Below, one piece after another: positions 43,404 through 52,796 of a stretch of 61,827 nt of DNA. Position 1 is the stretch's first letter. Each line of letters begins with the position of its first letter. The translations under genes and the position numbers were made by a program. The notes beneath the pieces were generated by a model that did no database searches, was not told the DNA's origin, and saw only the letters and a list, made by a program, of their open reading frames with translations. This DNA is from Bacteroidaceae bacterium (GTDB lineage Bacteria; Bacteroidota; Bacteroidia; Bacteroidales; Bacteroidaceae). The DNA is taken from positions 1 through 61,827 of the forward strand of contig JAFZYE010000023.1 in NCBI GenBank assembly GCA_017616445.1, given 5' to 3'.

Positions 43404-44009
43404 TTATTTCTTTCCGTAAAGGATTGGATTCGTGCTCGGATCGTTGTACATCTTCATTTGCTTATACACCTTCATGTATTTTCTGCCAGCTGCGATGTCG
43501 TCAAGCAGTTGGTCGATAGCAAGTGAAAGGTCTTTCTGCTGTTCGAGCAATACATTCAGTTTCTGCTGGCAAAGCGCCTTATGATCTTCTGTCGCATCAT
43601 CGCGGTTCACCTGTTCACGCATGTGGTAAATCTTTAGTGCGAGGATGCTGAGACGGTCAATCGCCCAGGCAGGACTTTCTGTGTTGATGGTAGCTTCTGG
43701 TAACACCTTCACGCCTCCATACATGGAAAGGAAATACGAGTCGATCCGCTCCACCAAGTCTGTACGGTCTTGGTTGCTCTTGTCGATGCGGCGTTTCAGA
43801 GCCAACGCATCCGATGGCTTGATGTGTGGGTCACGAATGATGTCCTCCAGATGCCATTGAACTGTATCAATCCAGTTCTTCACATACAGGTCATATTCTA
43901 TGGTCCCTCTCTCGTAGGGATTATGAATGTCTTGGTCGACATCGTTCACCAAGTGATAATCCTTTATTACTTGTTCAAATATCGGGGTACAAATCTGTGT
44001 AAATGTCAT
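43404..44009 (-). CDS. DUF4254-family protein
   Basis: 201 aa, all-helical and soluble. 'YELYVKNWIDTVQWHLEDIIRDP'-type sequence (here EYDLYVKNWIDTVQWHLED) and 'LALKRRIDKSNQDRTDLVERIDSYFL' are the DUF4254 pattern. The function is unknown; its place before heptosyltransferase-like genes suggests a link to LPS-core or surface-glycan synthesis. First gene of the minus-strand LPS run (DUF4254, GT9, acyltransferase, chrA, chrA); no CAAAnnTA box was seen between it and the tRNA, so it may be read from upstream. Confidence 0.85.
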   Translation of the reverse strand: MTFTQICTPIFEQVIKDYHLVNDVDQDIHNPYERGTIEYDLYVKNWIDTVQWHLEDIIRDPHIKPSDALALKRRIDKSNQDRTDLVERIDSYFLSMYGGVKVLPEATINTESPAWAIDRLSILALKIYHMREQVNRDDATEDHKALCQQKLNVLLEQQKDLSLAIDQLLDDIAAGRKYMKVYKQMKMYNDPSTNPILYGKK

Positions 44010-44069
44010 AAATCAATACTTTTTCCGTATTTTTTCTTAATTCTTACCTCTTAACTCTTAATTTCTTCG

Positions 44070-44077
44070 TATCTTTG
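44070..44077 (+). promoter_or_regulatory. Promoter -7 box of the tRNA-Arg gene
   Basis: TATCTTTG 44070-44077, 14 nt before the tRNA. The region upstream (about 44036-44066) is a heptad run of ttaattc/ttacctc/ttaactc type rather than a clear TTTG. Confidence 0.65.
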
Positions 44078-44090
44078 CAGTCTCAAAACC

Positions 44091-44165
44091 GCCTTCATAG
44101 TTCAATGGATAGAACAAATCTCTCCTAAAGATTAGATCCGAGTTCGATTCTCGGTGGAGGTACCA
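44091..44165 (+). tRNA. tRNA-Arg (anticodon CCU)
   Basis: 75 nt including the encoded CCA. Acceptor gccttca pairs with tggaggt (G1-U72 and one G-U inside). D-arm gttc/gaac. The anticodon stem aatct/agatt holds the loop ctcctaa (anticodon CCT in DNA, reads AGG). The T-arm ccgag/ctcgg has loop ttcgatt. The 3' CCA ends exactly one base before the stop codon of a minus-strand gene (44166). Confidence 0.93.
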
Positions 44166-45401
44166 TCAAATAAGACGGACGATAGCCTTGTTTGTTATTC
44201 TCCATCCATCACCCTCGCGCTCTGCTGTTCCCAGTTTTTCTGCAAGAATCTCTACTGGTGCAGCCACCGTATTCAGGATCTTACATGCTGGTTTCACCAT
44301 TTCATTCATGGAAATCAACGCAGTTGCGATAGCTTCTGGTGTATTCAGTATCTGGAAAGTGGCGTTCTGGTCATCACTGGTTTTCAACATGTACAAGGAC
44401 TTACCTACTTCGATATCAGATGTACCGTTCAAGAACACACCATCCACTGGTACCGGATAGAACATCACAGCTGAGAACTTAGGACGTGGAGCAACAACAG
44501 GTTCTTCTACTGCTGGTGCGGGTTCTATTGTTTCTGAGAACAATGAAGGAGACTGAGGCTCAGCAGGTGCCTCTGCTTTCTCTGCAACATGCTGTGGTGC
44601 AGCTGGTTCTATTGGCTGTGCAACAGCGACTACTGGTTTTTCGTCTTGCTGCTTGTCGCGTTTCTGGCTTTTGATGTTCTCCATCTCAATCTCAACTGCC
44701 TTGATACGTTCTATCAAACGGACACGTTCTGCCCGATACTGTTCCATCGTCACCATCTCCTCATTCTTCTGAGTGTTCTTTTTAGAACGGATGAACAAGA
44801 AGATACATCCCGTCAGGATGACATAAAGACCTAAGGCAATCAATACCGCTTCAAGGAAAGATACACCATCTGTTGTTGTCGCTGGCTCTTCTGACTGTGC
44901 GTCATCGGCAGTTACATCTTCGGGATTCGCTTCTGCGTCTTGTTCTTCTACTGGCTGAATGTCAGGAGCAGGTGCCTCAGTAGGTTCTTCTACAACGTCT
45001 TCCTCTTCAGTTGCTTCTTCCCCTTCACTTTCATTCGTAACAGGAGCCATTGATTTCACCTTGTCGAGATCTGCCTTGAACTCTTTCTTGGCACCAGCAG
45101 GTACATACGATTCCAGGTCGCTACTGCCAGTAGCACTCAGGATGTTCTTCACGCGTCCTTGGTCTGCAGGATTCGAAATCTTCTTGATGGCGTCGCTAAT
45201 CAGTTTGTTTTTCTGGAAATCGCTCAACGACTTGAAATCACACACGTTGAGACGAGCAATCTGCTGTCCCTCTGGTTTGTTGTAGAATGTCTGCTGCAGG
45301 GTCCACTTCAATGCACAAATCTTTTTCTGTTCCAACGACTGCGCATTCACGAAGGTCAGCGCAAGCGTCCAACAACAAATGATAAATACGATTCTTTTCA
45401 T
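44166..45401 (-). CDS. Membrane protein with acidic periplasmic linker and cytoplasmic C-domain
   Basis: 411 aa, no family recognised. Signal peptide (IVFIICCWTLALTFVNA), then a helical periplasmic part (residues 20-115). An acidic Glu/Pro/Ala linker follows (about 118-180). One membrane helix (SFLEAVLIALGLYVILTGCIFLFI) is next. The cytoplasmic side has a basic coiled coil (YRAERVRLIERIKAVEIEMENIKSQ), a second Pro/Ala/Glu linker and a C-terminal beta-rich domain of about 90 residues (VMFYPVPVDGVFLNGTSDIEVGKSLYML...VKPACKILNTV). This bridges periplasm and cytoplasm and looks like a sensor or scaffold. The stop codon touches the 3' end of the antisense tRNA. Transcribed from a promoter box at 45469-45476. 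Confidence 0.75.
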   Translation of the reverse strand: MKRIVFIICCWTLALTFVNAQSLEQKKICALKWTLQQTFYNKPEGQQIARLNVCDFKSLSDFQKNKLISDAIKKISNPADQGRVKNILSATGSSDLESYVPAGAKKEFKADLDKVKSMAPVTNESEGEEATEEEDVVEEPTEAPAPDIQPVEEQDAEANPEDVTADDAQSEEPATTTDGVSFLEAVLIALGLYVILTGCIFLFIRSKKNTQKNEEMVTMEQYRAERVRLIERIKAVEIEMENIKSQKRDKQQDEKPVVAVAQPIEPAAPQHVAEKAEAPAEPQSPSLFSETIEPAPAVEEPVVAPRPKFSAVMFYPVPVDGVFLNGTSDIEVGKSLYMLKTSDDQNATFQILNTPEAIATALISMNEMVKPACKILNTVAAPVEILAEKLGTAEREGDGWRITNKAIVRLI

Positions 45402-45468
45402 AACAATATCTTTTTTATTATTAACTCTTGATGATTCATCAAACGATGATGATGTTCCTATTTGAATG

Positions 45469-45476
45469 CAAAGATA
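45469..45476 (-). promoter_or_regulatory. Minus-strand promoter box
   Basis: TATCTTTG on the minus strand, about 68 nt before the start at 45401. The heptad array to its right leaves no clean TTTG at -33. Confidence 0.6.
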
Positions 45477-45561
45477 ATAAAAAGTTAGGAGTTAGGAGTT
45501 AAGAGTTAGGAGTTTTTTCACTTTTCACATTCTACATTCTACATTTTACATTAATTTTCTT
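45477..45561. repeat. 85-bp heptad array between divergent promoters
   Basis: Units agttagg (several, one agttaag) run to about 45515, then a ttttcac pair, then attctac, attctac, attttac, attaatt to the plus-strand box. Two different heptad motifs meet in the middle. Confidence 0.82.
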
Positions 45562-45569
45562 TACCTTTG
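45562..45569 (+). promoter_or_regulatory. Promoter of the PH-like gene and dacB
   Basis: TACCTTTG 45562-45569, 21 nt before the ATG at 45591, so the leader is only about 16 nt. Confidence 0.7.
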
Positions 45570-45590
45570 CGAAATAATTGAACAAAACAG

Positions 45591-45989
45591 ATGTTTCCAA
45601 CCCGTACATATCGCGCCCGGTTGCAGATAACAAACTGGATATTAATTATCCTTTTATCTGCTTTGACTGTTTACCTAATTTGGGAAGGCAATGGGCTGTT
45701 GATAGCCGCATCGCTCCTGTTCCTGTTAATCGTCATCGAACGTTCTATCCATACTGAGTATAAACTCTCTCAAGACGAGTTAACCATCTCCAATGGTAAG
45801 TTGTCAAGGACAGTTGTGATTCCTGTTAGCGACATCAAACGGATTGAACGCATCCGAAGGGTGAGAATCGGACACAAGGCACTTATCACCTACCTGGTGA
45901 TTGTCTATGGCGACGAGAAAACCGTGAGTGTGATTCCGCAACACGAGGAGGATTTCATCAATCAACTAATGAAGATCAAACAATCATGA
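45591..45989 (+). CDS. Small membrane protein with PH-like domain
   Basis: 132 aa. Two N-terminal membrane helices (ITNWILIILLSALTVYLIW and LLIAASLLFLLIVI) are followed by 'YKLSQDELTISNGKLSRTVVIPVSDIKRIERI', the YdbT/bacterial PH-domain pattern of one hairpin of beta strands and 'FINQLMKIK' as the last helix. These domains are often associated with membrane or wall proteins. It overlaps dacB by 4 nt, so a role in the same envelope step is likely but unproven. Confidence 0.8.
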   Translation: MFPTRTYRARLQITNWILIILLSALTVYLIWEGNGLLIAASLLFLLIVIERSIHTEYKLSQDELTISNGKLSRTVVIPVSDIKRIERIRRVRIGHKALITYLVIVYGDEKTVSVIPQHEEDFINQLMKIKQS

Positions 45990-47284
45990 ACAGCATTTTC
46001 AAACAGGCAACGATAAAGATGCTGTCAGGTATCATCTACTTGGCATGCGTAACAAATATACAAGTGGTCAGCGCTCAGGAAGTGACTGACTCTACGCTGA
46101 TTGACTCTGTACGCGTCCCGGAATGGGGTGAGCGAGTCATCGAGAAACTACACCTCTTGGCCGAGGAGGCCGACAGGAGCTACTACAACACGGGCATCAG
46201 CGTCTACGACCTGACGGGCGACTCGCTCGTTTTTGCTTATAACCAACAAAAGATGATGCGTCCCGCTTCGACACAAAAACTGCTGACAGCCATCTCGGCT
46301 CTTGATGTGCTGGGGGGTGATCATCAATATCGCACAGCAGTCTATGCTGACGGCTCAATCACTTCGAATGCGAATGGCACGTCTATGCTGAACGGCAGTA
46401 TCTACATCATTGGCGACTTCGACCCGAACTTGTCTGCTGACCATCTGAAACAGATTGCTGGTGCGATAAAGAACCTGGGCATTCAACAAATCAGCGGTCG
46501 GTTGTACGCCGACCTGTCGATGAAAGATACCCTCTGCCTGGGTAACGGTTGGTGTTGGGATGACAAAAACCCATATCTGACACCGCTTAGTCTTGGAGGC
46601 GATGCCTATCATTGCACAAGAGCCAAAATCAACAGATACAAACCTTCACTCAGTTTCCTACAGGGATTGGCCGCTCAACTCCGCACACTTGGCATCAGCT
46701 CCAACGGATGTGGAATCGCCACCTATAAGCCCACAAACAATAGCACATTGGTTTGTACGATTACCCACTCCGTACGCGACATCATGATTCAAATGCTGAA
46801 GGATAGCGATAACCTGTATGCCGAATCGATGTTCTTCCAGTTGGCTGCCGACAAGAAGAAAGGAATCGGATGGAAAGACTGTGCAGAGGTGGTGGAGAGC
46901 GTCATTTCAAAAACAGGTGCTCCCACTTCGTATGCGAAAGTAGCTGACGGAAGTGGGTTGTCGCTCTACAACTACGTGACAGCCAGTCTGCATGTCGCCA
47001 TGTTGCGCTATGCCTACCACTACGAACACATCTTCAATCCGCTCTTTGCTTGTCTGCCGATTGCAGGAGTTGACGGCACGTTGGAAAACAGAATGACTTC
47101 AGGAGCTGCCTACAAGAAAGTACACGCGAAGACAGGAACGGTAACCGGTGTGAGTGCGTTGGCGGGGTATGTCATCGCTTCGAACGGACACCTGCTGGCC
47201 TTCTCCATCATCAATAATGGAAATCGAACGGCAGCTGAAGGTCGTGCTTTTCAGGATCGGGTGTGTGAGGTGCTGGCAGAATAA
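45986..47284 (+). CDS. dacB: D-alanyl-D-alanine carboxypeptidase/endopeptidase (PBP4 type)
   Basis: 432 aa with signal peptide ([17 protein letters not shown]). Penicillin-binding protein 4 family: '[17 protein letters not shown]' gives the S-x-x-K motif (about 95-98), 'DSDNLYAES' the S-x-N motif (about 271), and '[16 protein letters not shown]' the KTG motif (about 384). It trims and opens peptidoglycan in the periplasm. It overlaps the PH-like gene by 4 nt. Its 3' end overlaps tdk, on the other strand, by 34 nt. Confidence 0.94.
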   Translation: MNSIFKQATIKMLSGIIYLACVTNIQVVSAQEVTDSTLIDSVRVPEWGERVIEKLHLLAEEADRSYYNTGISVYDLTGDSLVFAYNQQKMMRPASTQKLLTAISALDVLGGDHQYRTAVYADGSITSNANGTSMLNGSIYIIGDFDPNLSADHLKQIAGAIKNLGIQQISGRLYADLSMKDTLCLGNGWCWDDKNPYLTPLSLGGDAYHCTRAKINRYKPSLSFLQGLAAQLRTLGISSNGCGIATYKPTNNSTLVCTITHSVRDIMIQMLKDSDNLYAESMFFQLAADKKKGIGWKDCAEVVESVISKTGAPTSYAKVADGSGLSLYNYVTASLHVAMLRYAYHYEHIFNPLFACLPIAGVDGTLENRMTSGAAYKKVHAKTGTVTGVSALAGYVIASNGHLLAFSIINNGNRTAAEGRAFQDRVCEVLAE

Positions 47285-47835
47285 CAAACCCGACAAAGCG
47301 GCTCGTATTCGTTCACTTCGCCCAGCAAAACACGTTTCTCGTCCTGTACTTTACGATGCGAAATATATGCCTGAGCACCGCATCTGACACAGATGGCATG
47401 TACCTTCAACACATCATCTGCGACGGCACAGAGGGCAGGCATCGGACCAAACGGCACACCTTTGAAATCCATATCCAAACCTGCCACAATCACTCTGACC
47501 CCTTTCTCTGCGAGTTTGTTACAGACCTCTACGAGGTGATCGTCGAAGAACTGAGCCTCATCAATACCTATCACATCGCATTCGTTACCCAGCAGCAAGA
47601 TACTTGAGGAGTTGTCCACAGGTGTTGAATGAATGGCAACCCCCTCATGAGTAACCACATCATCATCAGAATAACGTGTGTCGATAGAAGGCTTGAAGAT
47701 TTCTACTCTCTGTTGCGCAAACTGAGCACGTTTCATCCTGCGAATCAGTTCTTCTGTCTTTCCTGAAAACATCGAACCGCAAATGACCTCGATACGTCCT
47801 CTACGTATCAGTTCTCCATTCTTATAATCTATCAT
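47251..47835 (-). CDS. tdk: Thymidine kinase (type II)
   Basis: 194 aa. Salvages thymidine to dTMP. '[20 protein letters not shown]' is the P-loop near residue 16, '[37 protein letters not shown]' the DEAQF/lasso region, and '[21 protein letters not shown]...CRVCYS' the zinc cysteines. Convergent with dacB (34-nt overlap) and without a clear neighbour in its pathway. Confidence 0.95.
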   Translation of the reverse strand: MIDYKNGELIRRGRIEVICGSMFSGKTEELIRRMKRAQFAQQRVEIFKPSIDTRYSDDDVVTHEGVAIHSTPVDNSSSILLLGNECDVIGIDEAQFFDDHLVEVCNKLAEKGVRVIVAGLDMDFKGVPFGPMPALCAVADDVLKVHAICVRCGAQAYISHRKVQDEKRVLLGEVNEYEPLCRVCYSASTSHTRS

Positions 47836-47875
47836 GGTTTATGATTCTTTAGCGTTGAGCTACTATTCCCCCTCT

Positions 47876-50683
47876 TTACTTCTCTTCCGTCACCAGACAT
47901 TCTCCATACTTCGTTACACCCTCTGCCGAAACATCGACAGTCGTACAAACAGAGTTGTTGTAGAACTCAATAGATGCCTGACCGTATTTGTCGGTTGTCA
48001 CCTTAGGGTTCCAATAAAGTGTCCGGCGGTAGTCCTTTATCTCAGGCAGCTTGGCCTTGCTGTAGTCGGGGTTGTAATACTCTGCTGGACGCGTGAAACC
48101 CTGAAGGTTGTATTCACGTCCCTTGTATTCAGGTCTATCCTTTTTCTCATAGGTAACGAGGTTGATAAATGCATCGATGCCGATGGTAGGCTGACCCTCC
48201 TGACGGTCAAGGTGAAAATGTTCAAACGGAGTCGGACGGCGAGGTGAATCGCTAACTACCTGTATCTCCTTGAGGGAGTTCAGGAATGAGAAGTATGATG
48301 CAATATCCATATAGTTCGTGGCACTCCAGTCTATGGCGGGAATGTGACTCTCATACGTATTCTCCTGGGTTTCATATTGATGACGCACGAACCCGTCTAT
48401 CAGAATCTGGCGCTCAAGAATGGGGAATTCACCTCCGTCAAGCAAGTAGAAGGAATCATAGTAGCCCTGATCCCACTTGTCGTTGATGAAATCAATGAAG
48501 TTGGTCTTGTAAACGAACTTGTCACGCTGACGTTTGGCATGTGGACGACGTTTCGACTTGATGCTGACCTGCGGTATCCATTCTGAAGCGTAGATGTCCT
48601 CCTGGAATTCCTCCCAAGTGAGTTTGCGGTCTTTGTAATTCTCTGGACTATGGGTCTCATACCAACTGTAGGCCTTCAGCCCTTGGGGGAAGAAGTACTG
48701 CTTGCGCAGGAATATCTTGTCATCGTGCTCAACCTTATCGTAGTTCTTCTTTTCCAACTTCTTCACAAACTTGGCACGAAGGCTCAAGCGTGCTGTTCCG
48801 TAGAACGGTTCGTAGGGAATCTGGAAATATCCTGCAGTATCAGCCTGTACGTTACCCTCAAACAGGTAGGTGTCCCCTTCTTTCAAGTCGTTTGAGGTGT
48901 TGAACAGGCGACAAGTGATTTGCAGCAGTCCCTGATCTTTCGTGAAGAGGTTACGGCGTAGCGGCATCGCATTTCCGTAGATGACCATCTTCTGTTCGGG
49001 GAGGTACTGGAGGTTGAACTGCTTAGGAGAAACGACATAACGCCAGTCGTAACGTCGCCAGCCTTGTATCATCATCAGCAGGTCGAGTGCCTTCTGGTGC
49101 TTCTCGTCATTTGCCTCGAAGTAATAGTCGGGCGTTTCTACGAAACCCTTGATTTCCGACTCCAACAGGAGGTTGGTGAGGATGTTGCCAGAAGCAAACG
49201 AAGGGTCGAGCTGGTCGGCATCACGGACGGCTACCGAGAAGGTCTGCTCCTGCAAAGGACTGCCTTTCGAGTCTGTCGCAATGAGGTTGAGTTTGATTTT
49301 TTCGAGCGGACGATACGGACGGTTGGGAATTCCTGCAACGATGACCGTTCCTTTGGCTTCTTCTGTTCGGTTGACGAAAAAGAGTCGGTCTGCATACACG
49401 TTGCCATCCTCATCCGTCAGCACAGCCTGGTTCACACCCTCAAGCAGGTCTTCCTGATACATGGCATCCTCCCATTCCGTTTGGTTGCCATCGATTTTGA
49501 AGGTGTTGAGTCGCTTGCCTCTGCAAAGCACCAAAAGCGCCAAAGATCTGTGGTCCTTAAAAGTATTCACGACATTAAAATAGACACCCTCTTCGTCCTG
49601 CTCGACCACGAGGCGCGCACCTTCTTTCTCTGCTTCAGGCAGTTTAAACGTGAACTTATGCTCGCCAAACTCGAAGCGAGCCTTGTAGTTCTTCCCATGT
49701 TGGGGAGTGAAGGTAAACATTCCCCTACCTGCATGGAAGGGTCGCAAGGTATCGATGGCTTCTCCGTCTTCGAGCAGCACACCCGTCACGTTCAGTCGTT
49801 CGAGTTCCTGATTCAAGGCCTCCCACGCCACTCGGCAAGGGTAGCCTTCGACGAGATTACCACTCTCTGGATAGAACTTCACATCAAATTCTTCCGTCAA
49901 CCAGTTCACCTGGTAGTCACCCATCGTAATCTTGGTGGGCATAATCTTCCTCATATAGTGTTCTGCGCTGTCTGGCCGGCTATACACAGGGATGACACGC
50001 GAGAAGAGGTTGTTGTATTGACGGTAGTTCTTCTCCATGCCGTCGCGATCGATGGAGAAGTTGCTCTCGTACTCGTTGTCCTTGGTGACGATTGACTTCA
50101 GCTTCTTCTGTTCCTTATCGTTGTGCTCCAGCTCCTTTCCTTCTTCATCGAGGAACACATCGACGCTACCACGAAAGATATGAGGTCTCTTCGACTCCTG
50201 TTCCATTTGCTGTTGGAGGGCGAGCAATTTCTCGTTGGTAGAAGGAAATGCTCCTCTTTCGTCATCCATCACCCATGATTTGGTGTACCACGAGGCAACT
50301 GGCTCATAGCCGAAGTTGAGCATCCACTTCGTATAGGCACGTATCTCATAGTATCCTGCAAAGGTGGTATCGCTGATAGCGAACTGTCCGTTAGCCTGAC
50401 CGTTCTCATCCACCACGAGCTGCTGACGTTCCATGGGGTAGCCCTGTTCGTTCAACAGTTCCACATAGAGTATCTTGCTCAGCGGCTGAGGCGTGTTGTC
50501 ATCTGCCAAGACCACATAAGCCTTGTACCAGATGGTGTCGCCAAGAAAGTAGCAGTTGTTGTCGAAATGCAGGTACACCTTCTCCTGTACAGGCAACACG
50601 TTGTTTTGCTGCTTGTTTTGTGCAAGTACGCTGGTTGTCAAAGAAATCAGGCACAGTAGTCCGATAAAGAATCTTGTTTTCAT
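47876..50683 (-). CDS. Large secreted protein with MG2-like and plug-like domains
   Basis: 935 aa from M at 50683 (signal FFIGLLCLISLTTSVLAQ). The frame's longer start at 50740 adds only a basic stretch. Residues about 30-130 look like an MG2/macroglobulin domain ('EKVYLHFDNNCYFLGDTIWYKAYVV', 'YVELLNEQG', 'FAGYYEIRAYT'). The middle carries a further Ig-like domain, and near residue 770-860 there is a TonB-plug-like stretch ('FYLLDGGEF', 'ILIDGFVRH', 'SLKEIQVVS'). The C-terminus 'DKYGQASIEFYNNSVCTTVDVSAEG' resembles the Ig-like end of these proteins. A surface or periplasmic role is inferred, possibly in outer-membrane receptor or envelope stress; no substrate is known. Confidence 0.75.
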   Translation of the reverse strand: MKTRFFIGLLCLISLTTSVLAQNKQQNNVLPVQEKVYLHFDNNCYFLGDTIWYKAYVVLADDNTPQPLSKILYVELLNEQGYPMERQQLVVDENGQANGQFAISDTTFAGYYEIRAYTKWMLNFGYEPVASWYTKSWVMDDERGAFPSTNEKLLALQQQMEQESKRPHIFRGSVDVFLDEEGKELEHNDKEQKKLKSIVTKDNEYESNFSIDRDGMEKNYRQYNNLFSRVIPVYSRPDSAEHYMRKIMPTKITMGDYQVNWLTEEFDVKFYPESGNLVEGYPCRVAWEALNQELERLNVTGVLLEDGEAIDTLRPFHAGRGMFTFTPQHGKNYKARFEFGEHKFTFKLPEAEKEGARLVVEQDEEGVYFNVVNTFKDHRSLALLVLCRGKRLNTFKIDGNQTEWEDAMYQEDLLEGVNQAVLTDEDGNVYADRLFFVNRTEEAKGTVIVAGIPNRPYRPLEKIKLNLIATDSKGSPLQEQTFSVAVRDADQLDPSFASGNILTNLLLESEIKGFVETPDYYFEANDEKHQKALDLLMMIQGWRRYDWRYVVSPKQFNLQYLPEQKMVIYGNAMPLRRNLFTKDQGLLQITCRLFNTSNDLKEGDTYLFEGNVQADTAGYFQIPYEPFYGTARLSLRAKFVKKLEKKNYDKVEHDDKIFLRKQYFFPQGLKAYSWYETHSPENYKDRKLTWEEFQEDIYASEWIPQVSIKSKRRPHAKRQRDKFVYKTNFIDFINDKWDQGYYDSFYLLDGGEFPILERQILIDGFVRHQYETQENTYESHIPAIDWSATNYMDIASYFSFLNSLKEIQVVSDSPRRPTPFEHFHLDRQEGQPTIGIDAFINLVTYEKKDRPEYKGREYNLQGFTRPAEYYNPDYSKAKLPEIKDYRRTLYWNPKVTTDKYGQASIEFYNNSVCTTVDVSAEGVTKYGECLVTEEK

Positions 50684-50755
50684 AAGGTTTGTTGTTTTAC
50701 TTCGCTCTCCCCTCACATTTTTTAATTTTATTTTTTTCATTTTTTAAATTTTCTG

Positions 50756-50774
50756 TAAGGGGTTGAGGGGGGCT
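50756..50774. repeat. C-rich element, partial (copy 7)
   Basis: Minus strand cccccctcaacccctta after the stop at 50775; only one arm of the hairpin is left. Confidence 0.45.
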
Positions 50775-52142
50775 TTATTCCCAATATAGCTGCTGGTTAT
50801 TGATATCCCATTTATGGTCTTTCGGGAAGTCGTCGCCTTCCCATGCTTTCTTACTTGTCCACTTCTCTGCTGGAGCAGTCCAGAACGGATCGGTCTCTGG
50901 CAATCCCAGCGGAAGGAATGCCAGACTCGTCAGATACAGCGAGCCGTTGTTAGTGTACCAGTCGGCTACATTCGGATGGGGCCCTACGAAGCCGATGGTC
51001 AGGAATCCTCCTGCATTATAGTTCTTACTCAATGCCTTTGCGTTTTGGGCAGGATTCTCCACCTGACCATAGAACATTCGGTTGGCAACAGCTGTGATGG
51101 CTGTACGTACCTGTCCCTCGTGCAGTTCCTGAGGCAGTTGTTTGCGCCAAGCGAGTTGCGCTAATGGTTGCAGTACCGCCATGCGGTATGGGATGCTGCG
51201 TCCTACGATGGGGAAGGTTCCCTCAGGCGAAACCAGACGTTCAAGGATGACAGCCCATTTCTGCATTCGTTTCCGTACCTCTTGCAATCGGTTCTTGGCT
51301 CCACGGGTCTTTTCGTTGGTCTTACTGAAGATGAGGTAAGTGTCATTCGGTCGTTTGGCCGCAATCATCTCCAGACACTCTGTGTACATCGGCTGGATGA
51401 CATACGAGTTGTAATAGTCGAATGCAAACGAAGGTCCGTCGCTATAGACACCATCGCCTATGTACCATTCCTCCACTTTGGCCAACCCCATCTTGATGCG
51501 GTAGGCATCATAGGATGCACCCACATACATCAAGAAACTCTCCTCCATCGCCACAAACAATAACCAGTTGGTATATGGGGGATCGTAGCGTCGCAGATTC
51601 TGTATTTCTTTGATATAGAGGTCTTTAGTGGCCTTCGGTAGTGGTACCCACAACGAGTCAAAACCGCGATAAAGACCTTGTACCACGTATGCTCCATCGA
51701 CGAGGGTCTGACCTCCGTTCTCCCATCCCAGACGGTCAGGCGAATTCGGGTCGACGGCATTGATGATGGCCTTTCGTGTCCATTCCCTCAGTTGCTTACG
51801 TTTCGCACTTTCAGGGGTGTTGTCATCAGGCAGATTCAGCCAAGGAGCAAGTCCAGCCAACAGACGCCCGAACGCTTCCATGTATGCCACTTTCTTGTCG
51901 CGATTGTCCCATGTAGGCGACAGCTCCAGGTTCTTGCTGCCTCCAACGGTATCCATCACTTGCTGAAGTCTGCCCTCAGCCATATTCTTCATGACGGGTT
52001 CAGCCATTTGATACATGATGTCCACCCACACTTCGCGGTCAGTCTTCTCCCTCGGCTTCTTCGCATCTCCCCTTAAGGGAAGCGCGAACGTGGAGAAGCA
52101 TGTCAGGCATGCAATTGCAAGTATTACGAGTCGATGCACCAT
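50775..52142 (-). CDS. Secreted DUF2264-family protein
   Basis: 455 aa with signal peptide (RLVILAIACLTCFSTFALP). 'DREVWVDIMYQMAEPVMKNMAEGRL' and 'EAFGRLLAGLAPWLNLPDD' match DUF2264, an (alpha/alpha) toroid of the type found in sugar-processing proteins. 'YIGDGVYSDGPSFAFDYYNSYVIQPMYTE' and 'GGFLTIGFVGPHPNVADWYTNNGSLYLTSLAFLPLGLP' are conserved cleft segments. Probably periplasmic; the substrate is unknown. No polysaccharide-utilisation genes (SusC/D) are next to it, so its glycan cannot be guessed from context. Confidence 0.88.
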   Translation of the reverse strand: MVHRLVILAIACLTCFSTFALPLRGDAKKPREKTDREVWVDIMYQMAEPVMKNMAEGRLQQVMDTVGGSKNLELSPTWDNRDKKVAYMEAFGRLLAGLAPWLNLPDDNTPESAKRKQLREWTRKAIINAVDPNSPDRLGWENGGQTLVDGAYVVQGLYRGFDSLWVPLPKATKDLYIKEIQNLRRYDPPYTNWLLFVAMEESFLMYVGASYDAYRIKMGLAKVEEWYIGDGVYSDGPSFAFDYYNSYVIQPMYTECLEMIAAKRPNDTYLIFSKTNEKTRGAKNRLQEVRKRMQKWAVILERLVSPEGTFPIVGRSIPYRMAVLQPLAQLAWRKQLPQELHEGQVRTAITAVANRMFYGQVENPAQNAKALSKNYNAGGFLTIGFVGPHPNVADWYTNNGSLYLTSLAFLPLGLPETDPFWTAPAEKWTSKKAWEGDDFPKDHKWDINNQQLYWE

Positions 52143-52206
52143 ATTATTTACATTTTACCATTTACTAAAGCCTAGCGTCTAAGGTCTAAATCCTAACTTA
52201 TAACTC

Positions 52207-52761
52207 CTAACTTAATTTCCCCATTCTCAATTCTGTTCCGTCTTGTGCAGCTTTCAGCACCAGGCTGTCTTCTGTCAGAAGCACGATGTCGAACTTTTTA
52301 TCGTTCCCAGAGTGTTCATCCGTAATGTTGAGCTGTCCATGAAGAATACACCACCGGTCGTAATTGGCATCGAAACCAGTAATCGTAGCACTACCGTCGT
52401 CCTCGAGCTTAAAGGAATAGTTGCCAGCTTCATCGCTCTCCTGCCATTGATTGCATAGGGCGGTGAGGTTCACGATGTACAGAGCGTTCAACTCTTCATC
52501 GTCCTTCGTATATTCTACACTGATGAGGTCGCCACAAGCGAGTCCTCCCACGGCATTGTTCTCATAGACAAAATAAAGGGTATCACCGAACAAGCCAATG
52601 AATTCCAGCGAATGCATCGATGTTCCGTCGCCTACGGTGCCTACATCTATCTCTGTTATTCCCGTCTCAGCCGGACCGTCCTTCTCAGCATCACCTTTCT
52701 TTGTCTCTACGCATGATGCCAATACTAACAACAATGCGCCCAAAAATAATAGTTTCTTCAT
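52207..52761 (-). CDS. Small putative lipoprotein
   Basis: 184 aa from M at 52761 (MKKLLFLGALLLVLASC). The frame to 52869 adds a polar N-terminus overlapping the thioesterase gene and was rejected. The lipobox is L-A-S-C. The mature part is acidic, with 'MHSLEFIGLFGDTLYFVYENNAVGGLACGDLISVEYT' and 'WCILHGQLNITDEHSGNDKKFDIVLLTEDSLVLK', beta-rich, and no motif is recognised. A heptad-like run (actttaa, actctca, actttca) lies upstream. Function unknown. Confidence 0.75.
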   Translation of the reverse strand: MKKLLFLGALLLVLASCVETKKGDAEKDGPAETGITEIDVGTVGDGTSMHSLEFIGLFGDTLYFVYENNAVGGLACGDLISVEYTKDDEELNALYIVNLTALCNQWQESDEAGNYSFKLEDDGSATITGFDANYDRWCILHGQLNITDEHSGNDKKFDIVLLTEDSLVLKAAQDGTELRMGKLS

Positions 52762-52796
52762 ATTATCTTTAAACTTTAAACTCTCAACTTTCAACT

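Noticed and set aside
49064-50095. 343-codon plus-strand frame opposite the MG2-like gene
   Set aside because: It is the complement of a conserved secreted protein, has no motif and no promoter.
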